Assembly (NCBI GenBank): GCA_029570375.1
Contig: JAKPXB010000043.1
Coordinates: 97,850-161,849, forward strand
DNA length: 64,000 nucleotides
From: Bacillota bacterium
Lineage (GTDB): Bacteria > Bacillota > Clostridia > Saccharofermentanales > DTU023
Direction of reading: 5' to 3'
Made by a program: the position numbers and the translations under genes. This document shows, piece by piece, positions 31,759 to 39,229 of the stretch. The notes beneath the pieces are model-generated. The model saw only the letters and a program-made list of their open reading frames with translations. It made no database searches and had not been told where the DNA came from. Within the stretch, counting starts at the first letter, position 1, and every line of letters begins with the position of its first letter.

Positions 31759-32415
31759 TTAGATAGGCGGCAGCTTGAGAGGCGGCCGCGTCTTGCTTTC
31801 GACATGCGACCAAAAGCGAATCTCCGCACGGAGAAGGGCCTTCAGGTCGTCGATATGTGCTTGTCTTTCGAATGTGTAGTGTCTCGTCGTGAGGCGGATA
31901 TCTCCCTGCCAGTCTGTCTTGAGTTGGGCTTTCAGAATTGCGTACTCATATCCCGTGACCAGCAGATAGTGCATGATCTGGACAAAGTAGTTGTCCGGCA
32001 CTCGGTCATGCCATTTCTCGCGTTGCATGGATTGAAGGATGGATGTCGTCTTAATCTCAAGGACGCCTTTTCGCCCCTCCGTATCCGTCAGCTCGCCGTC
32101 AAGGCTTGCCTGCATCCACGGAAGGCGCTTGTTTCGCAGCAACTCATTCTTTCGATAATGAACCCTGTACTCCGGGAAATCGAGCTTGAAAAGTTGCCGG
32201 AGGCTCCCTTCTGCATCGTTGCCGTATTTCACTGCCTCTTCATTGCTGATGTCCGGAGCTTCCCTTAAGCCGACCTTCTCTTCCCAGAGATCGTCCGATG
32301 TGCGCCAAGGATTCATGCCGACGATGCATGAAGCGTCGCTACCGCCAATGCCTTTACGGCGCTGAGTGAGCCAGTCTTGACGAGATGTGCATTTAATCCG
32401 CTCGAACATTTCCAT
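31759..32415 (-). CDS. YqaJ-type viral recombinase / exonuclease
   Basis: This is a 218-aa protein. Start chosen at ATG 32415; ATG 32409 is also possible. The YqaJ nuclease motifs are clear: 'WLTQRRKGIGGSDASCIVGM' at the start, 'WMQASLDGELTDTEGRKGVL' with Asp, then 'LEIKTTS' (Glu-x-Lys) and 'YFVQIMHYLLVTGYEYAI' near the end. The enzyme resects double-stranded ends for RecT. It overlaps the upstream small gene by about 23 nt. Confidence 0.9.
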   Translation of the reverse strand: MEMFERIKCTSRQDWLTQRRKGIGGSDASCIVGMNPWRTSDDLWEEKVGLREAPDISNEEAVKYGNDAEGSLRQLFKLDFPEYRVHYRKNELLRNKRLPWMQASLDGELTDTEGRKGVLEIKTTSILQSMQREKWHDRVPDNYFVQIMHYLLVTGYEYAILKAQLKTDWQGDIRLTTRHYTFERQAHIDDLKALLRAEIRFWSHVESKTRPPLKLPPI

Positions 32416-32623
32416 CGCTCTTTTCAATCGACTTTAAAAGCCGTAACGTATTGCTCGCAGGAAGGTATGCCGGCTCCCTGTAGGCCGGATTACGCCCGTA
32501 CGTTGAGCCTAGAAGGCAATAACGCAACACTTTGGCGGTCTTAATGTCTCCCTCGGCAACCGCGTCCTCGTACGCCCACTTGCAACGTTGGGCGATCCAT
32601 TCGGGACTGTCATTCCTTCGCAT
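32393..32623 (-). CDS. Small phage protein upstream of the exonuclease
   Basis: This is a 76-aa protein. ATG 32623 ('MRRNDSPEWIAQRCKWAYED') lies after AAGGAG and is preferred. It is helical and basic with no recognised domain. It overlaps its neighbours on both sides, so it is part of the early operon. Function unknown. Confidence 0.55.
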   Translation of the reverse strand: MRRNDSPEWIAQRCKWAYEDAVAEGDIKTAKVLRYCLLGSTYGRNPAYREPAYLPASNTLRLLKSIEKSDGNVRAD

Positions 32624-32918
32624 TGAACGCTCCTTCCGTCTTGAGCGCAACCAGCCCGGCGATCACGGCGTTTATCGCCGTCACCAACGACACGTTGAAC
32701 AGCCCTTCCGAGATGCCCACGCCAGTGAGCATCTCGTGATCGAGCTTGCCGCCGAGGATAAACATGAGTAAGCAACCTAGGCCTACCGAAATCCTCGCCA
32801 GCGTGACAAGCGGGTCGCGGCATGGTATGATGGTTGTAGCCTTAGGGGCTAAACCATCAGGTTGGAGAGCGGCGTAATTGCTCGTTGAGCCGCTCTTTTT
32901 TGTTCCTGAATGTTTCAT
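32610..32918 (-). CDS. Small membrane protein of the early operon
   Basis: This 102-aa protein has two hydrophobic segments ('LARISVGLGCLLMFILGG' at about 40-57 and 'LVTAINAVIAGLVAL' at about 77-92), so it probably crosses the membrane twice. It lies between the Cro-like and 76-aa genes with overlaps. It could be a superinfection-exclusion or host-takeover protein; nothing in the sequence proves this. Confidence 0.55.
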   Translation of the reverse strand: MKHSGTKKSGSTSNYAALQPDGLAPKATTIIPCRDPLVTLARISVGLGCLLMFILGGKLDHEMLTGVGISEGLFNVSLVTAINAVIAGLVALKTEGAFNAKE

Positions 32919-33157
32919 TCAAAAACGCTCCTTTCTGTTTGTGATATATCTGCCGGGAATACCCGGTGAAGATCTTTGTGCGGTACGCCGAGGTAATCCA
33001 TCACGGCGTACATGTCCGGTAATGACCAAGGAACTCTGCCGGCGAACCTTGCTTCAATGGCAGACTTCGACAGCTTGGTCGGCTTGCAGAGATCTGTCTG
33101 GCGATACCCCCGCATCCCCAGAATCCCCCAGAGATAGTGGAAGTTCTTCTTGCGCAT
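32915..33157 (-). CDS. Small phage DNA-binding protein
   Basis: This 80-aa protein has a helix-turn-helix-like core, 'RQTDLCKPTKLSKSAIEARF', followed by 'WSLPDMYAVMDYLGVPHKDL', as in short XRE/DUF739-like regulators. It stands at the head of the recombination operon on the minus strand and is divergent from the 98-aa plus-strand gene. Likely an early-gene regulator. Confidence 0.65.
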   Translation of the reverse strand: MRKKNFHYLWGILGMRGYRQTDLCKPTKLSKSAIEARFAGRVPWSLPDMYAVMDYLGVPHKDLHRVFPADISQTERSVFE

Positions 33158-33215
33158 GGTTGCTCCTTTCTGTGTGTTATGCTGTCCTCACCACCAAGCG
33201 GGGGAGGTAAGTGTT

Positions 33216-33512
33216 GTGAAATTTTCAAAGCAACGAGACCTATTGTTGAAAAAACTTGTAAAACACTATTCAATAACAGGGGTTAAAGATCACGATGCCG
33301 AATCTCTCATGCTTCTTTCTCCGGGGCTGACTTACGATCATCTTGAAGATCTTTGCATTTCTCTTCAGAAAGATGGTTTGGTTCACATCGATTTTGCGGA
33401 TGATGAGATTTATCTTTTGGTCTTGGATGTTCAGGCTCTTCGTCAGATTGATGAGCAATCGTGGATTCGGAAGGGGTACCAGGTTGCAAAAGAGATTCGC
33501 GAATGGCTTTAG
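33216..33512 (+). CDS. Plus-strand winged-helix-like small protein
   Basis: This is a 98-aa protein. The ORF-track start lies inside the divergent gene; GTG 33216, after GGGGGAGGTAAGT, is preferred ('VKFSKQRDLLLKKLVKHYSI'). The middle, 'PGLTYDHLEDLCISLQKDGL', looks like a DNA-binding winged helix. It runs against the early operon and its last 206 nt lie antisense to the end of the 33307-33738 gene. Probably a regulator; no family recognised. Confidence 0.6.
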   Translation: MKFSKQRDLLLKKLVKHYSITGVKDHDAESLMLLSPGLTYDHLEDLCISLQKDGLVHIDFADDEIYLLVLDVQALRQIDEQSWIRKGYQVAKEIREWL

Positions 33513-33738
33513 CCACAAGATATTTCTTTTGGTTCTCCGCAAGTGCGGAGTTTTGTAGCCGTTCTAAGCTGTAGAGCATAGCTCTGTTAGCGTCCATGAA
33601 TTGATATTTTGTGATTTGTCTAAACCCGTTTTTAAGAAGCCAATCTCGCTTTTCCTTATCAAGCTCTTTGAAAAGATCACGCCCATTCAGCTCGTCAATC
33701 AGTTCTTGAGTCGGAATATCTGCTAATTTCCCTTTCAT
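33307..33738 (-). CDS. Early phage protein, convergent with and overlapping the plus-strand gene
   Basis: This is a 143-aa protein. The first half ('IPTQELIDELNGRDLFKELD', then 'KEKRDWLLKNGF') is a normal helical domain with a GGAAGGAGAGGAAG start site. The last 65 residues are low complexity with many Pro, His, Glu and Lys ('KDKSHHPQNRCEPNH') because they are read antisense to the other gene. The true functional part is probably the N-terminal half. Function unknown. Confidence 0.55.
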   Translation of the reverse strand: MKGKLADIPTQELIDELNGRDLFKELDKEKRDWLLKNGFRQITKYQFMDANRAMLYSLERLQNSALAENQKKYLVAKAIRESLLQPGTPSESTIAHQSDEEPEHPRPKDKSHHPQNRCEPNHLSEEKCKDLQDDRKSAPEKEA

Positions 33739-33801
33739 CTTCCTCTCCTTCCTCTCTCCTTGCCTAATAACGCTGGCGGTGCTTGTGTTAGTTTGTTGCG
33801 G

Positions 33802-34158
33802 TTATGTTTCTTCTCGCTCCGGAATGCTTGGCTTCCCTTTCTCGATGGGAATTTCTATGCAAGTTCCACCTCTGTCCCAATTGTTATATCCATATCTCGG
33901 ATCTTTTGTTTTATAAAGATTTTGAAAGTCATACTCTTTAGACTTGTCATCCATTCCCTCTATAACGTCTAGGCGATAAAACGAATAATTTTCTCCGTGA
34001 TTGTTGAAATCTTCTTGCATTCCTTTGTTGGTATGCTTGTTTCTACGCAAAGAATTCAGGTGACTCTTAAGTCTTTCTTGCAATCTGCAAGTAGAGCCTA
34101 TGTACATTTTCTTTGTAACGTTATGTTTGATTGCGTAAATTTCTCTTGGGAATTTCAT
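33802..34158 (-). CDS. GIY-YIG nuclease domain protein
   Basis: This 118-aa protein opens 'IYAIKHNVTKKMYIGSTCRL', the GIY-YIG core (variant 'IYAI...YIG'), with the conserved Arg in 'RLKSH' and an Asn and Glu further on. It ends with a basic tail. The gene is AT-rich and lies alone beside the Cro-like gene, as do homing-type or host-DNA-cutting GIY-YIG genes in phages. Target unknown. Confidence 0.85.
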   Translation of the reverse strand: MKFPREIYAIKHNVTKKMYIGSTCRLQERLKSHLNSLRRNKHTNKGMQEDFNNHGENYSFYRLDVIEGMDDKSKEYDFQNLYKTKDPRYGYNNWDRGGTCIEIPIEKGKPSIPEREET

Positions 34159-34178
34159 ATGTTTAGCCTGCTTAACAT

Positions 34179-34370
34179 TTAACCTAAAAAAATATCGCTT
34201 ACTTTTCGGTCTAAAGCTTTTGCTATTTTGGTTAGTGTCTTTGTCGTGGTTGTCGTAATTGCCCCGCTTTCGAGCCCCGCAATTATAGTTCTTGATACGC
34301 CTGACTTTTTAGCCAACTCCTCTTGAGTTAACTTCTCTTCTTCTCTTACTTCCTTTAATTTAAAAAGCAT
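34179..34370 (-). CDS. Cro-like XRE repressor
   Basis: This is a 63-aa protein. ATG 34370 ('MLFKLKEVREEEKLTQEEL') is preferred. It is a single helix-turn-helix of XRE type ('LAKKSGVSRTIIAGLESGAI'), followed by a short dimerisation helix. It diverges from the CI-like gene across a 135-bp control region, so it is the likely lytic-side repressor of the switch. Confidence 0.83.
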   Translation of the reverse strand: MLFKLKEVREEEKLTQEELAKKSGVSRTIIAGLESGAITTTTTKTLTKIAKALDRKVSDIFLG

Positions 34371-34428
34371 TTGTTTCTTCTCGCCTCCCTTGTTCAACTT
34401 GCTTAACATGATACTATACTATCATTTT

Positions 34429-34490
34429 CAGCTTGTCAAGTAGATTAAACAAAATTCTTGACAATTGTTTAGTTTGTTATACAATTGTAA
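34429..34490. promoter_or_regulatory. CI/Cro divergent promoters and operators
   Basis: Plus strand: TTGACA (34458-34463), 16 bp, TACAAT, then AAAGGAGG before the CI GTG. Minus strand: TTGACA (plus 34434-34439) toward TATAGT/TAGTAT. ACAATTGT occurs twice, 20 bp apart (34461-34468, 34481-34488), over the CI promoter. The near-palindrome GATACTATACTATC covers the Cro -10. Confidence 0.75.
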
Positions 34491-34505
34491 TAAAAGGAGG
34501 CAAGC

Positions 34506-35186
34506 GTGCATTTAGGCATATTAATAAAACGATACAGAGAAACACATGGCCTTTCCATGGATGACTTTGCTAAACGATCAGGATTGAGTAAAGCCTATAT
34601 TTCCATGCTTGAAAAAAACAAAAACTCCCGATCGAAAAAGCCAATAGTACCGTCACTTGAAACGATAAAATCAGTATCGGATGTGATAGGTATTGATTTT
34701 AATATAGTAATCGAAATGATAGATCCAGATACTAAAGTAAGTGTATCTAATAAATCTATCGACCCTACCGACTACACCAATCATGGATTGCTCCCAGTCA
34801 CCACCCGCAAAATCCCAGTGATCGGGAACGTCCATTGCGGCAAGCCGGAGTTCGCCGAAGAAGACTACCTCGATATTGTCGAGTCGGACATCGACGCCGA
34901 CTTCGCCCTGCGCTCAAAAGGCGACAGTATGATCGGCGCAGGCATCGAAGACGGAGACCTCGTGTTCGTCCGGAAGCAGCCCACAGTAGACAGTGGCGAG
35001 CTTGCAGTCGTTTTATTGGGCGATGACGCCGCCGTTAAGCGCGTCTATAAGTACGAGACATACATCACCCTCAACGCGGAAAACCCTGCCTACGCCCCGA
35101 TTGTGTTGCGTGAGGGCGATGATCAGGAGGCATCCATTTTAGGCAAGGTGGTAGCGCATACGCATTACTATAAGGAGAAAAAATAA
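34506..35186 (+). CDS. CI-type repressor with S24 self-cleaving domain
   Basis: This 226-aa protein starts at GTG 34506 after AAAAGGAGG. Residues 1-70 are an XRE helix-turn-helix ('FAKRSGLSKAYISMLEKNKN'). Residues 105-226 are a LexA/UmuD-like S24 domain with cleavage site Cys-Gly ('VHCGKP'), serine in 'GDSM' and lysine in 'AAVKRV'. It keeps lysogeny and is expected to autocleave when RecA is activated. The DNA is AT-rich over the first 270 bp and GC-rich over the S24 part, a mosaic joint. Confidence 0.92.
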   Translation: MHLGILIKRYRETHGLSMDDFAKRSGLSKAYISMLEKNKNSRSKKPIVPSLETIKSVSDVIGIDFNIVIEMIDPDTKVSVSNKSIDPTDYTNHGLLPVTTRKIPVIGNVHCGKPEFAEEDYLDIVESDIDADFALRSKGDSMIGAGIEDGDLVFVRKQPTVDSGELAVVLLGDDAAVKRVYKYETYITLNAENPAYAPIVLREGDDQEASILGKVVAHTHYYKEKK

Positions 35187-35245
35187 AATCGTCATTATTA
35201 GGGGAGATAAGTATAGGCAACAAAAGCAACATAACAAGAAATCAT

Positions 35246-35274
35246 TTGACAACACAAATTTATTTGGTTACCAT
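35246..35274 (+). promoter_or_regulatory. Promoter of the AbiF-linked RNA
   Basis: TTGACA is 17 bp from TACCAT, about 6 bp before the expected RNA start near 35281. Confidence 0.65.
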
Positions 35275-35280
35275 ACATCT

Positions 35281-35352
35281 AGATAACTTGGTTGCGAGTG
35301 CCGTCTCGTGATCGTCGATTGAGTCGTATGGTTTAGCCCATACGGCTCTTTT
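35281..35352 (+). ncRNA. Small RNA upstream of abiF-like gene (abiF-motif-like)
   Basis: About 72 nt run from a sigma-70 promoter to an 11-bp GC-rich terminator stem (GAGTCGTATGG/CCATACGGCTC, 35321-35347, then TTTT). A small hairpin CGAG...CTCG lies inside. Conserved RNAs upstream of abiF genes are known. Placement between promoter and toxin, with a terminator in between, fits that class, but the covariance model was not run. Confidence 0.6.
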
Positions 35353-35381
35353 GATTTCACGAAAAAAGGAAGCAACTTTCA

Positions 35382-36383
35382 ATGCAGATACTTGACAAAA
35401 AATTTTTAACATACGATCAATTGATAGAATTACTGCGGAACCGCGGCCTGATAATCAACGATGAGAAACGAGCAAAATTAATCATTGCGTCTGTCTCATA
35501 TTACGACTTGGTTAATGGCTACAAAGAAATCTATTGTCAACCTGATTCAGTTTACGAGTTGTTTGAAGAAGGAACCACTATCGAAGATGTATACTCTTTT
35601 CATCTGCTAAACACAGGTGTCCAGAATGTTCTTTTTAAGTATTCTATGTATGTGGAGAACACTTTTAAGAATGCTCTCGCATATGTCATTTCTAAGAATA
35701 TTAGTGAGGACGAATTCTATTATTTGAGTGAATCATTTTATCAAAGGAAGCGCGGCATATACAAAAAGACCAAGCGCACATTAAACACTCTTAATAAATT
35801 ATGTGACCCGAACAACAAAAAGGTAGAGAACCCCACCCGATTCTATATAGATAATCACAACCATATCCCCCCTTGGATTCTTTTCAAGAATGCAACGTTT
35901 AGCACATGCATCGATCTGTTTTCATGCCTTCGTACGCGAGACAAACGTGAAGTTGTTGAAAACTTGATTAGCATAGAAATAAACGAGGATTACCGCAACG
36001 ATTTTGTAATGGACGCTTTGACAACCATTAGAAAATTCCGTAACGCGATTGCTCACAACTTGAAGTTTGTCACTTTGCGCATAAGCAAACAGCAAAGACT
36101 TTCCTTTTCTCAATTGATACCTGAATTTGGTGGAACTCTGATAAATGTATCAAAAGACAGTGGGGCGCAGCGTGGCATAGGTGATCCATATTCGATGATT
36201 TTATCATTGATCTCTCTGTTGTTGGATAAGAAATTAGTTGAATCGCTATTCTACGACCTGTCACATCAGTTTAAGGATATTAGCGATAGCAACGCATACT
36301 CTAGATATTGCACAATTACAGGTATCCCGGAAGACATATTGCAGAGAGGTGTTATGTATATTGATAAGATAAAAAACGGATAA
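35382..36383 (+). CDS. abiF: Abi_2 family abortive-infection protein (AbiD/AbiF type)
   Basis: This 333-aa protein has the family pattern at the start ('KFLTYDQLIELLRNRGLIIN' and 'YYDLVNGYKEIYC'). It has a HEPN-type RNase motif Arg-x4-His in 'RKFRNAIAHN' (near residue 225). Abi_2 proteins block phage growth, probably by RNA cleavage, and some are held in check by an upstream small RNA. It lies between repressor and integrase, so it is expressed in the lysogen and could protect it from other phages. The gene is AT-rich, a sign of cargo. Confidence 0.85.
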   Translation: MQILDKKFLTYDQLIELLRNRGLIINDEKRAKLIIASVSYYDLVNGYKEIYCQPDSVYELFEEGTTIEDVYSFHLLNTGVQNVLFKYSMYVENTFKNALAYVISKNISEDEFYYLSESFYQRKRGIYKKTKRTLNTLNKLCDPNNKKVENPTRFYIDNHNHIPPWILFKNATFSTCIDLFSCLRTRDKREVVENLISIEINEDYRNDFVMDALTTIRKFRNAIAHNLKFVTLRISKQQRLSFSQLIPEFGGTLINVSKDSGAQRGIGDPYSMILSLISLLLDKKLVESLFYDLSHQFKDISDSNAYSRYCTITGIPEDILQRGVMYIDKIKNG

Positions 36384-36391
36384 TAAAACAA

Positions 36392-36429
36392 GCCGCTTCC
36401 CGCACTCGCCAAAGTACTTAGGAAGCGGC
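36392..36429 (+). terminator. Hairpin after the abiF-like gene
   Basis: GCCGCTTCC pairs with GGAAGCGGC (9 bp) 9 nt after the stop codon. There is no strong T-run on the plus strand, so it may be a weak terminator or a 3'-end stabiliser. A second inverted repeat, CCGGAGGC/GCCTCCGG (36441-36476), lies just before the integrase ribosome site. Confidence 0.5.
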
Positions 36430-36494
36430 CACAGATCAGCCCGGAGGCTTACACTGATTGTATCATAGGCCTCCGGTGTTAAGGAGGTTTTTCC

Positions 36495-37628
36495 ATGTCA
36501 AGACAGAATCGTCCGCTCGGCATACCAAAATGGAATGAGAAACGCAAAGAATGGCGGTTAGGCGTCCGAGATCGAGGATGTCGCACGACCGTCACCAGCA
36601 AGAAAGAATCAGAGCGCGCAGGAAAGGCGGAATGTTACAGGAAAGCTTACGCATGGATTGACGCTTACGACGCTCCGGAGAATAAGCGATTCATTGATGC
36701 CTGGGAAGAGTTCATCGATTGGTACACTTTGAAAAACAAGATCACGTCTGCAAAGCAAATCGAAAGGCGAGGCAAAGCTCATCTCGTACCGGCATTCAAG
36801 GGGCATAAGGTCGCAAAAATCACGAAAAGAGAATGGCAAGCCGTCATCGATAATGCCTTTGCGAACGGCGCGAAGTCTATTGTAACGCTGAAAGGAATTG
36901 CAACAACGATCACCACGTTCTGCAAGTGGTGCGCTTCGAGAGGTTACCTCCGAGACATCGATGTGCCTTTGTACTTCAGCTACCCGATCGCAGCCACGAC
37001 CAAGCCGAAGAAAATATTACAGCCTGACCAAATGCGATTACTCTTTTCGGAAGAAGTAGAGGATGAGAATTTTTATATCTTCTGCTTTCGCTTCTTGGCC
37101 GTGACGGGCTTGCGAAGAGGGGAATTATGCGCGTTGCAGAATACGCGGGACTTTGACGGGGAGTATATCACAATCAATGAATCCATTAGCCACGATTTTG
37201 ACATAACGGACGGCAAAACGAACGCAGCCGAAAGGCGAATGATGCTGACGGACATCGCCTTGGAACAAATAGAACGCCATCAGAGACGGGCAGGGAAGGG
37301 GCGATATCTCTTTTGCAACGAAGAGGGCAGGATGATATCCCCGAGAGTTCTCGGCAATCATTGGCGCAAATGGAGGGCATTACACGACATTGACGTAACA
37401 CTCCACGAGTTGAGACACACTTTTATTTCTTACAGTCGATTAAAGACAACACTTGATCTGGAATCGCTTAAACAAATCTACGGGCACTCGGAGAACATGG
37501 ACACGGATAAAGTCTACGTCCACGGCATAATCAAAACTCCGGAAGAGATCGCGGAAGAAGAAAAAAAGGCGCGAGAAATAGCTTCGCAACTCAACACTGT
37601 GTTCGAGATCGTCTCCTCGCGAAAATAG
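36495..37628 (+). CDS. int: Prophage tyrosine integrase
   Basis: This 377-aa recombinase has an N-terminal arm-binding domain (1-60, basic), core-binding SAM-like domain (about 65-160) and catalytic domain (about 175-370). Visible catalytic parts are 'TGLRRGEL' (Arg), 'HELRHTFISY' (His-x-x-Arg), 'YGHSE' (His) and 'DKVYVHG' (Tyr nucleophile). It ends 66 bp before the att core. It inserts and excises the phage at the tRNA-Ser(UGA) 3' end. A strong AAGGAGG precedes it. Confidence 0.95.
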   Translation: MSRQNRPLGIPKWNEKRKEWRLGVRDRGCRTTVTSKKESERAGKAECYRKAYAWIDAYDAPENKRFIDAWEEFIDWYTLKNKITSAKQIERRGKAHLVPAFKGHKVAKITKREWQAVIDNAFANGAKSIVTLKGIATTITTFCKWCASRGYLRDIDVPLYFSYPIAATTKPKKILQPDQMRLLFSEEVEDENFYIFCFRFLAVTGLRRGELCALQNTRDFDGEYITINESISHDFDITDGKTNAAERRMMLTDIALEQIERHQRRAGKGRYLFCNEEGRMISPRVLGNHWRKWRALHDIDVTLHELRHTFISYSRLKTTLDLESLKQIYGHSENMDTDKVYVHGIIKTPEEIAEEEKKAREIASQLNTVFEIVSSRK

Positions 37629-37640
37629 CAAAAAAGACGT

Positions 37641-37655
37641 ACAAAACGACACACA
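37641..37655 (+). repeat. Likely integrase arm-type site, copy 2
   Basis: This is an exact copy of ACAAAACGACACACA found at 488-502. It lies between integrase and att core. Confidence 0.5.
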
Positions 37656-37694
37656 TGCGCTTGGAACGCCTGATACAACGACATCGGATGCACG

Positions 37695-37711
37695 TCCCGC
37701 TCTCTCCGCCA
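37695..37711 (+). other. Prophage attachment site beyond the integrase (att core)
   Basis: TCCCGCTCTCTCCGCCA is identical to the 3' end of tRNA-Ser(UGA) at 366-382. Host sequence resumes at 37712, where the promoter of the next tRNA begins within 4 bp. Confidence 0.9.
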
Positions 37712-37714
37712 GAC

Positions 37715-37743
37715 TTACACAGGCGCCGTTCGCATGTTATAAT
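37715..37743 (+). promoter_or_regulatory. Promoter of tRNA-Ser(GCU)
   Basis: TTACAC is 17 bp from TATAAT. A second TATAAT-like box follows at 37750. It leads into about 165 nt of GC-rich, fold-prone leader (37750-37917) with no ORF, then the tRNA. Confidence 0.7.
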
Positions 37744-37917
37744 GCGTGCTATAATCGGTGTGCGAAGCGGGAGCCGCGAAGTCCGGACAACGGCGCAATA
37801 CGCGGAAGCCGCCGCCGCAGCCGGGAACATGCCGGTAACGCGGGAGCCGCCGGCAAACCGGGTGGCGGTTCATGCGCCCCGGTCGCAGAGGCTCGCAGAA
37901 CTGAATAAAACTGACAC

Positions 37918-38008
37918 GGAGAAGTACCCAAGAGGTCGAAGGGGACGGTTTGCTAAACCGTTAGTGGGGGTAACTCCAGCGAGGGTTCAAATCCCTCCTT
38001 CTCCGCCA
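37918..38008 (+). tRNA. tRNA-Ser(GCU)
   Basis: This is a complete class II tRNA. The acceptor GGAGAAG pairs with CTTCTCC, the anticodon loop TTTGCTAAA gives GCU, the variable arm is long, the T-loop is TTCAAAT, and CCA is encoded. Its 3' 17 bases recur at 44040-44056, so it is itself an island integration site. Confidence 0.97.
37992..38008 (+). other. Island attachment core in tRNA-Ser(GCU)
   Basis: TCCCTCCTTCTCCGCCA is repeated exactly at 44040-44056. The last part (TTCTCCGCCA) appears a third time at 45935-45944. Confidence 0.8.
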
Positions 38009-38112
38009 TCCCAAGGCAGCGACTGGGGTTAACTGACAACAGAGCACCAGTTAAGGCGACCGGTTGTTTGGAAAACTGCTGTAAGCGCAATGTGTATTGC
38101 GCTTCGGCCGAT

Positions 38113-38169
38113 AAAAAGCCGGAGAGATTTCAAGTTTCAGTGGTTTTTAACTTCTCTCTCCGGCTTTTT
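38113..38169. terminator. Perfect 15-bp inverted repeat, bidirectional terminator
   Basis: AAAAAGCCGGAGAGA and TCTCTCCGGCTTTTT flank 27 nt. It ends tRNA-Ser(GCU) transcripts. The stretch 38009-38666 holds no credible gene: the 76-aa ORF at 38068 crosses this hairpin. A 20-bp imperfect repeat (AGATTTCAAGTTTCAGTGG) occurs at 38126 and about 38381, each preceded by a GAGCACCA...AAGGCG element. Confidence 0.75.
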
Positions 38170-38666
38170 CTCATAATTAAACACGCCAAAATAGACGTGT
38201 CTGGTTTCTCGTTTTATAAGTTCTTTGATTTCTATGCAACCGGAGCTAACCTAAAACTTCTTCGGTGCCTACCAATGTTGCCGATGGCAGCCAGCTGACC
38301 CACGCGAGATCGCAGAAAGGCAATCCTCTGTTTTTCGGAAGCCGCTGATTCAGACCGTGCAGAGCACCACAAGGCGGTTTAGATTTTCAAGTTTCAGTGG
38401 TTTGAAGACAATATAATGACTTCACTGGGATATGTCAAGATTTTCATTGAGATCGCGACTTGAATAGAGCAAAGAAGCTGGATGCTAAAGCAATCTGGAC
38501 AGTGAGAAGTACGGAATGACTAGTTTAATCTGACATATTAACCGTCAGAGGTAAAATTGCAGAAAAGTTTCGATGTTGACTTTTATTATTTTTCTAATTT
38601 GACGTAGTATTCTCGAGCAAAACCGTAGTATAACATTGAAGGCAAAAAAAGGAGACAGTACAACGG

Positions 38667-39229
38667 ATGTCGATTCAGGATGGCGAAATCATCAAACTGT
38701 TCTTTGAACGTTCAGAACAGGCCATACGAGAACTGGAGACAAAATACGGACATGCTTGCTTTAAGCTCTCGTTCAATATTCTGGGCGACAGACAAGATGC
38801 GGAGGAATGTATTAATGATGCGTATTTGGGAGTATGGAACGCGATTCCACCGACAAAGCCGGATCCGTTGTTGACTTTTGTTCTGAAAATTGTCAGAAAT
38901 ATTTCATTAAAAAATACTGGAAAGAAAGAGCTGAAAAACGAAATAGCGCCTATACCATTTCAATTCATGAGATTGAGTTGTTTATCGCAACACCGAACAC
39001 AACAGAGAGTGAAATCGATGCACGAGAGCTGGCAAAGATGATTGAGGAATTCTTGGACATGCAAACGACAGAAAATCGCGTGATCTTTGTGCGCCGTTAT
39101 TGGTTTTCAGACTTTTATAAGGACATAGCAAACCAGATAGGACTTTCAGAAAAAGCTGTTTCTGTTCGCCTTACTCGCATCCGTCGTAATTTGAGAGAAT
39201 TTTTAATTCAAAAGGAGATATTAGTATGA
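38667..39229 (+). pseudogene. ECF-like sigma factor gene split by a -1 frame change
   Basis: The first frame (38667-39041) gives sigma region 2 ('DRQDAEECINDAYLGVWNAI'), then becomes nonsense. The -1 frame (to 39229) gives region 4 ('YKDIANQIGLSEKAVSVRLT'). The frames meet at A AAA AAT (38909-38915), which is in the correct phase for -1 slippage. One lost A in the run, or programmed frameshifting, would explain it. Restored length is about 187 aa. The next gene overlaps its stop and encodes a likely membrane anti-sigma partner. CGTAGTAT occurs twice upstream (38603, 38624). Confidence 0.7.

Noticed and set aside
38068-38298. 76-aa ORF after tRNA-Ser(GCU)
   Set aside because: It spans the perfect terminator inverted repeat and shows no domain or ribosome site.
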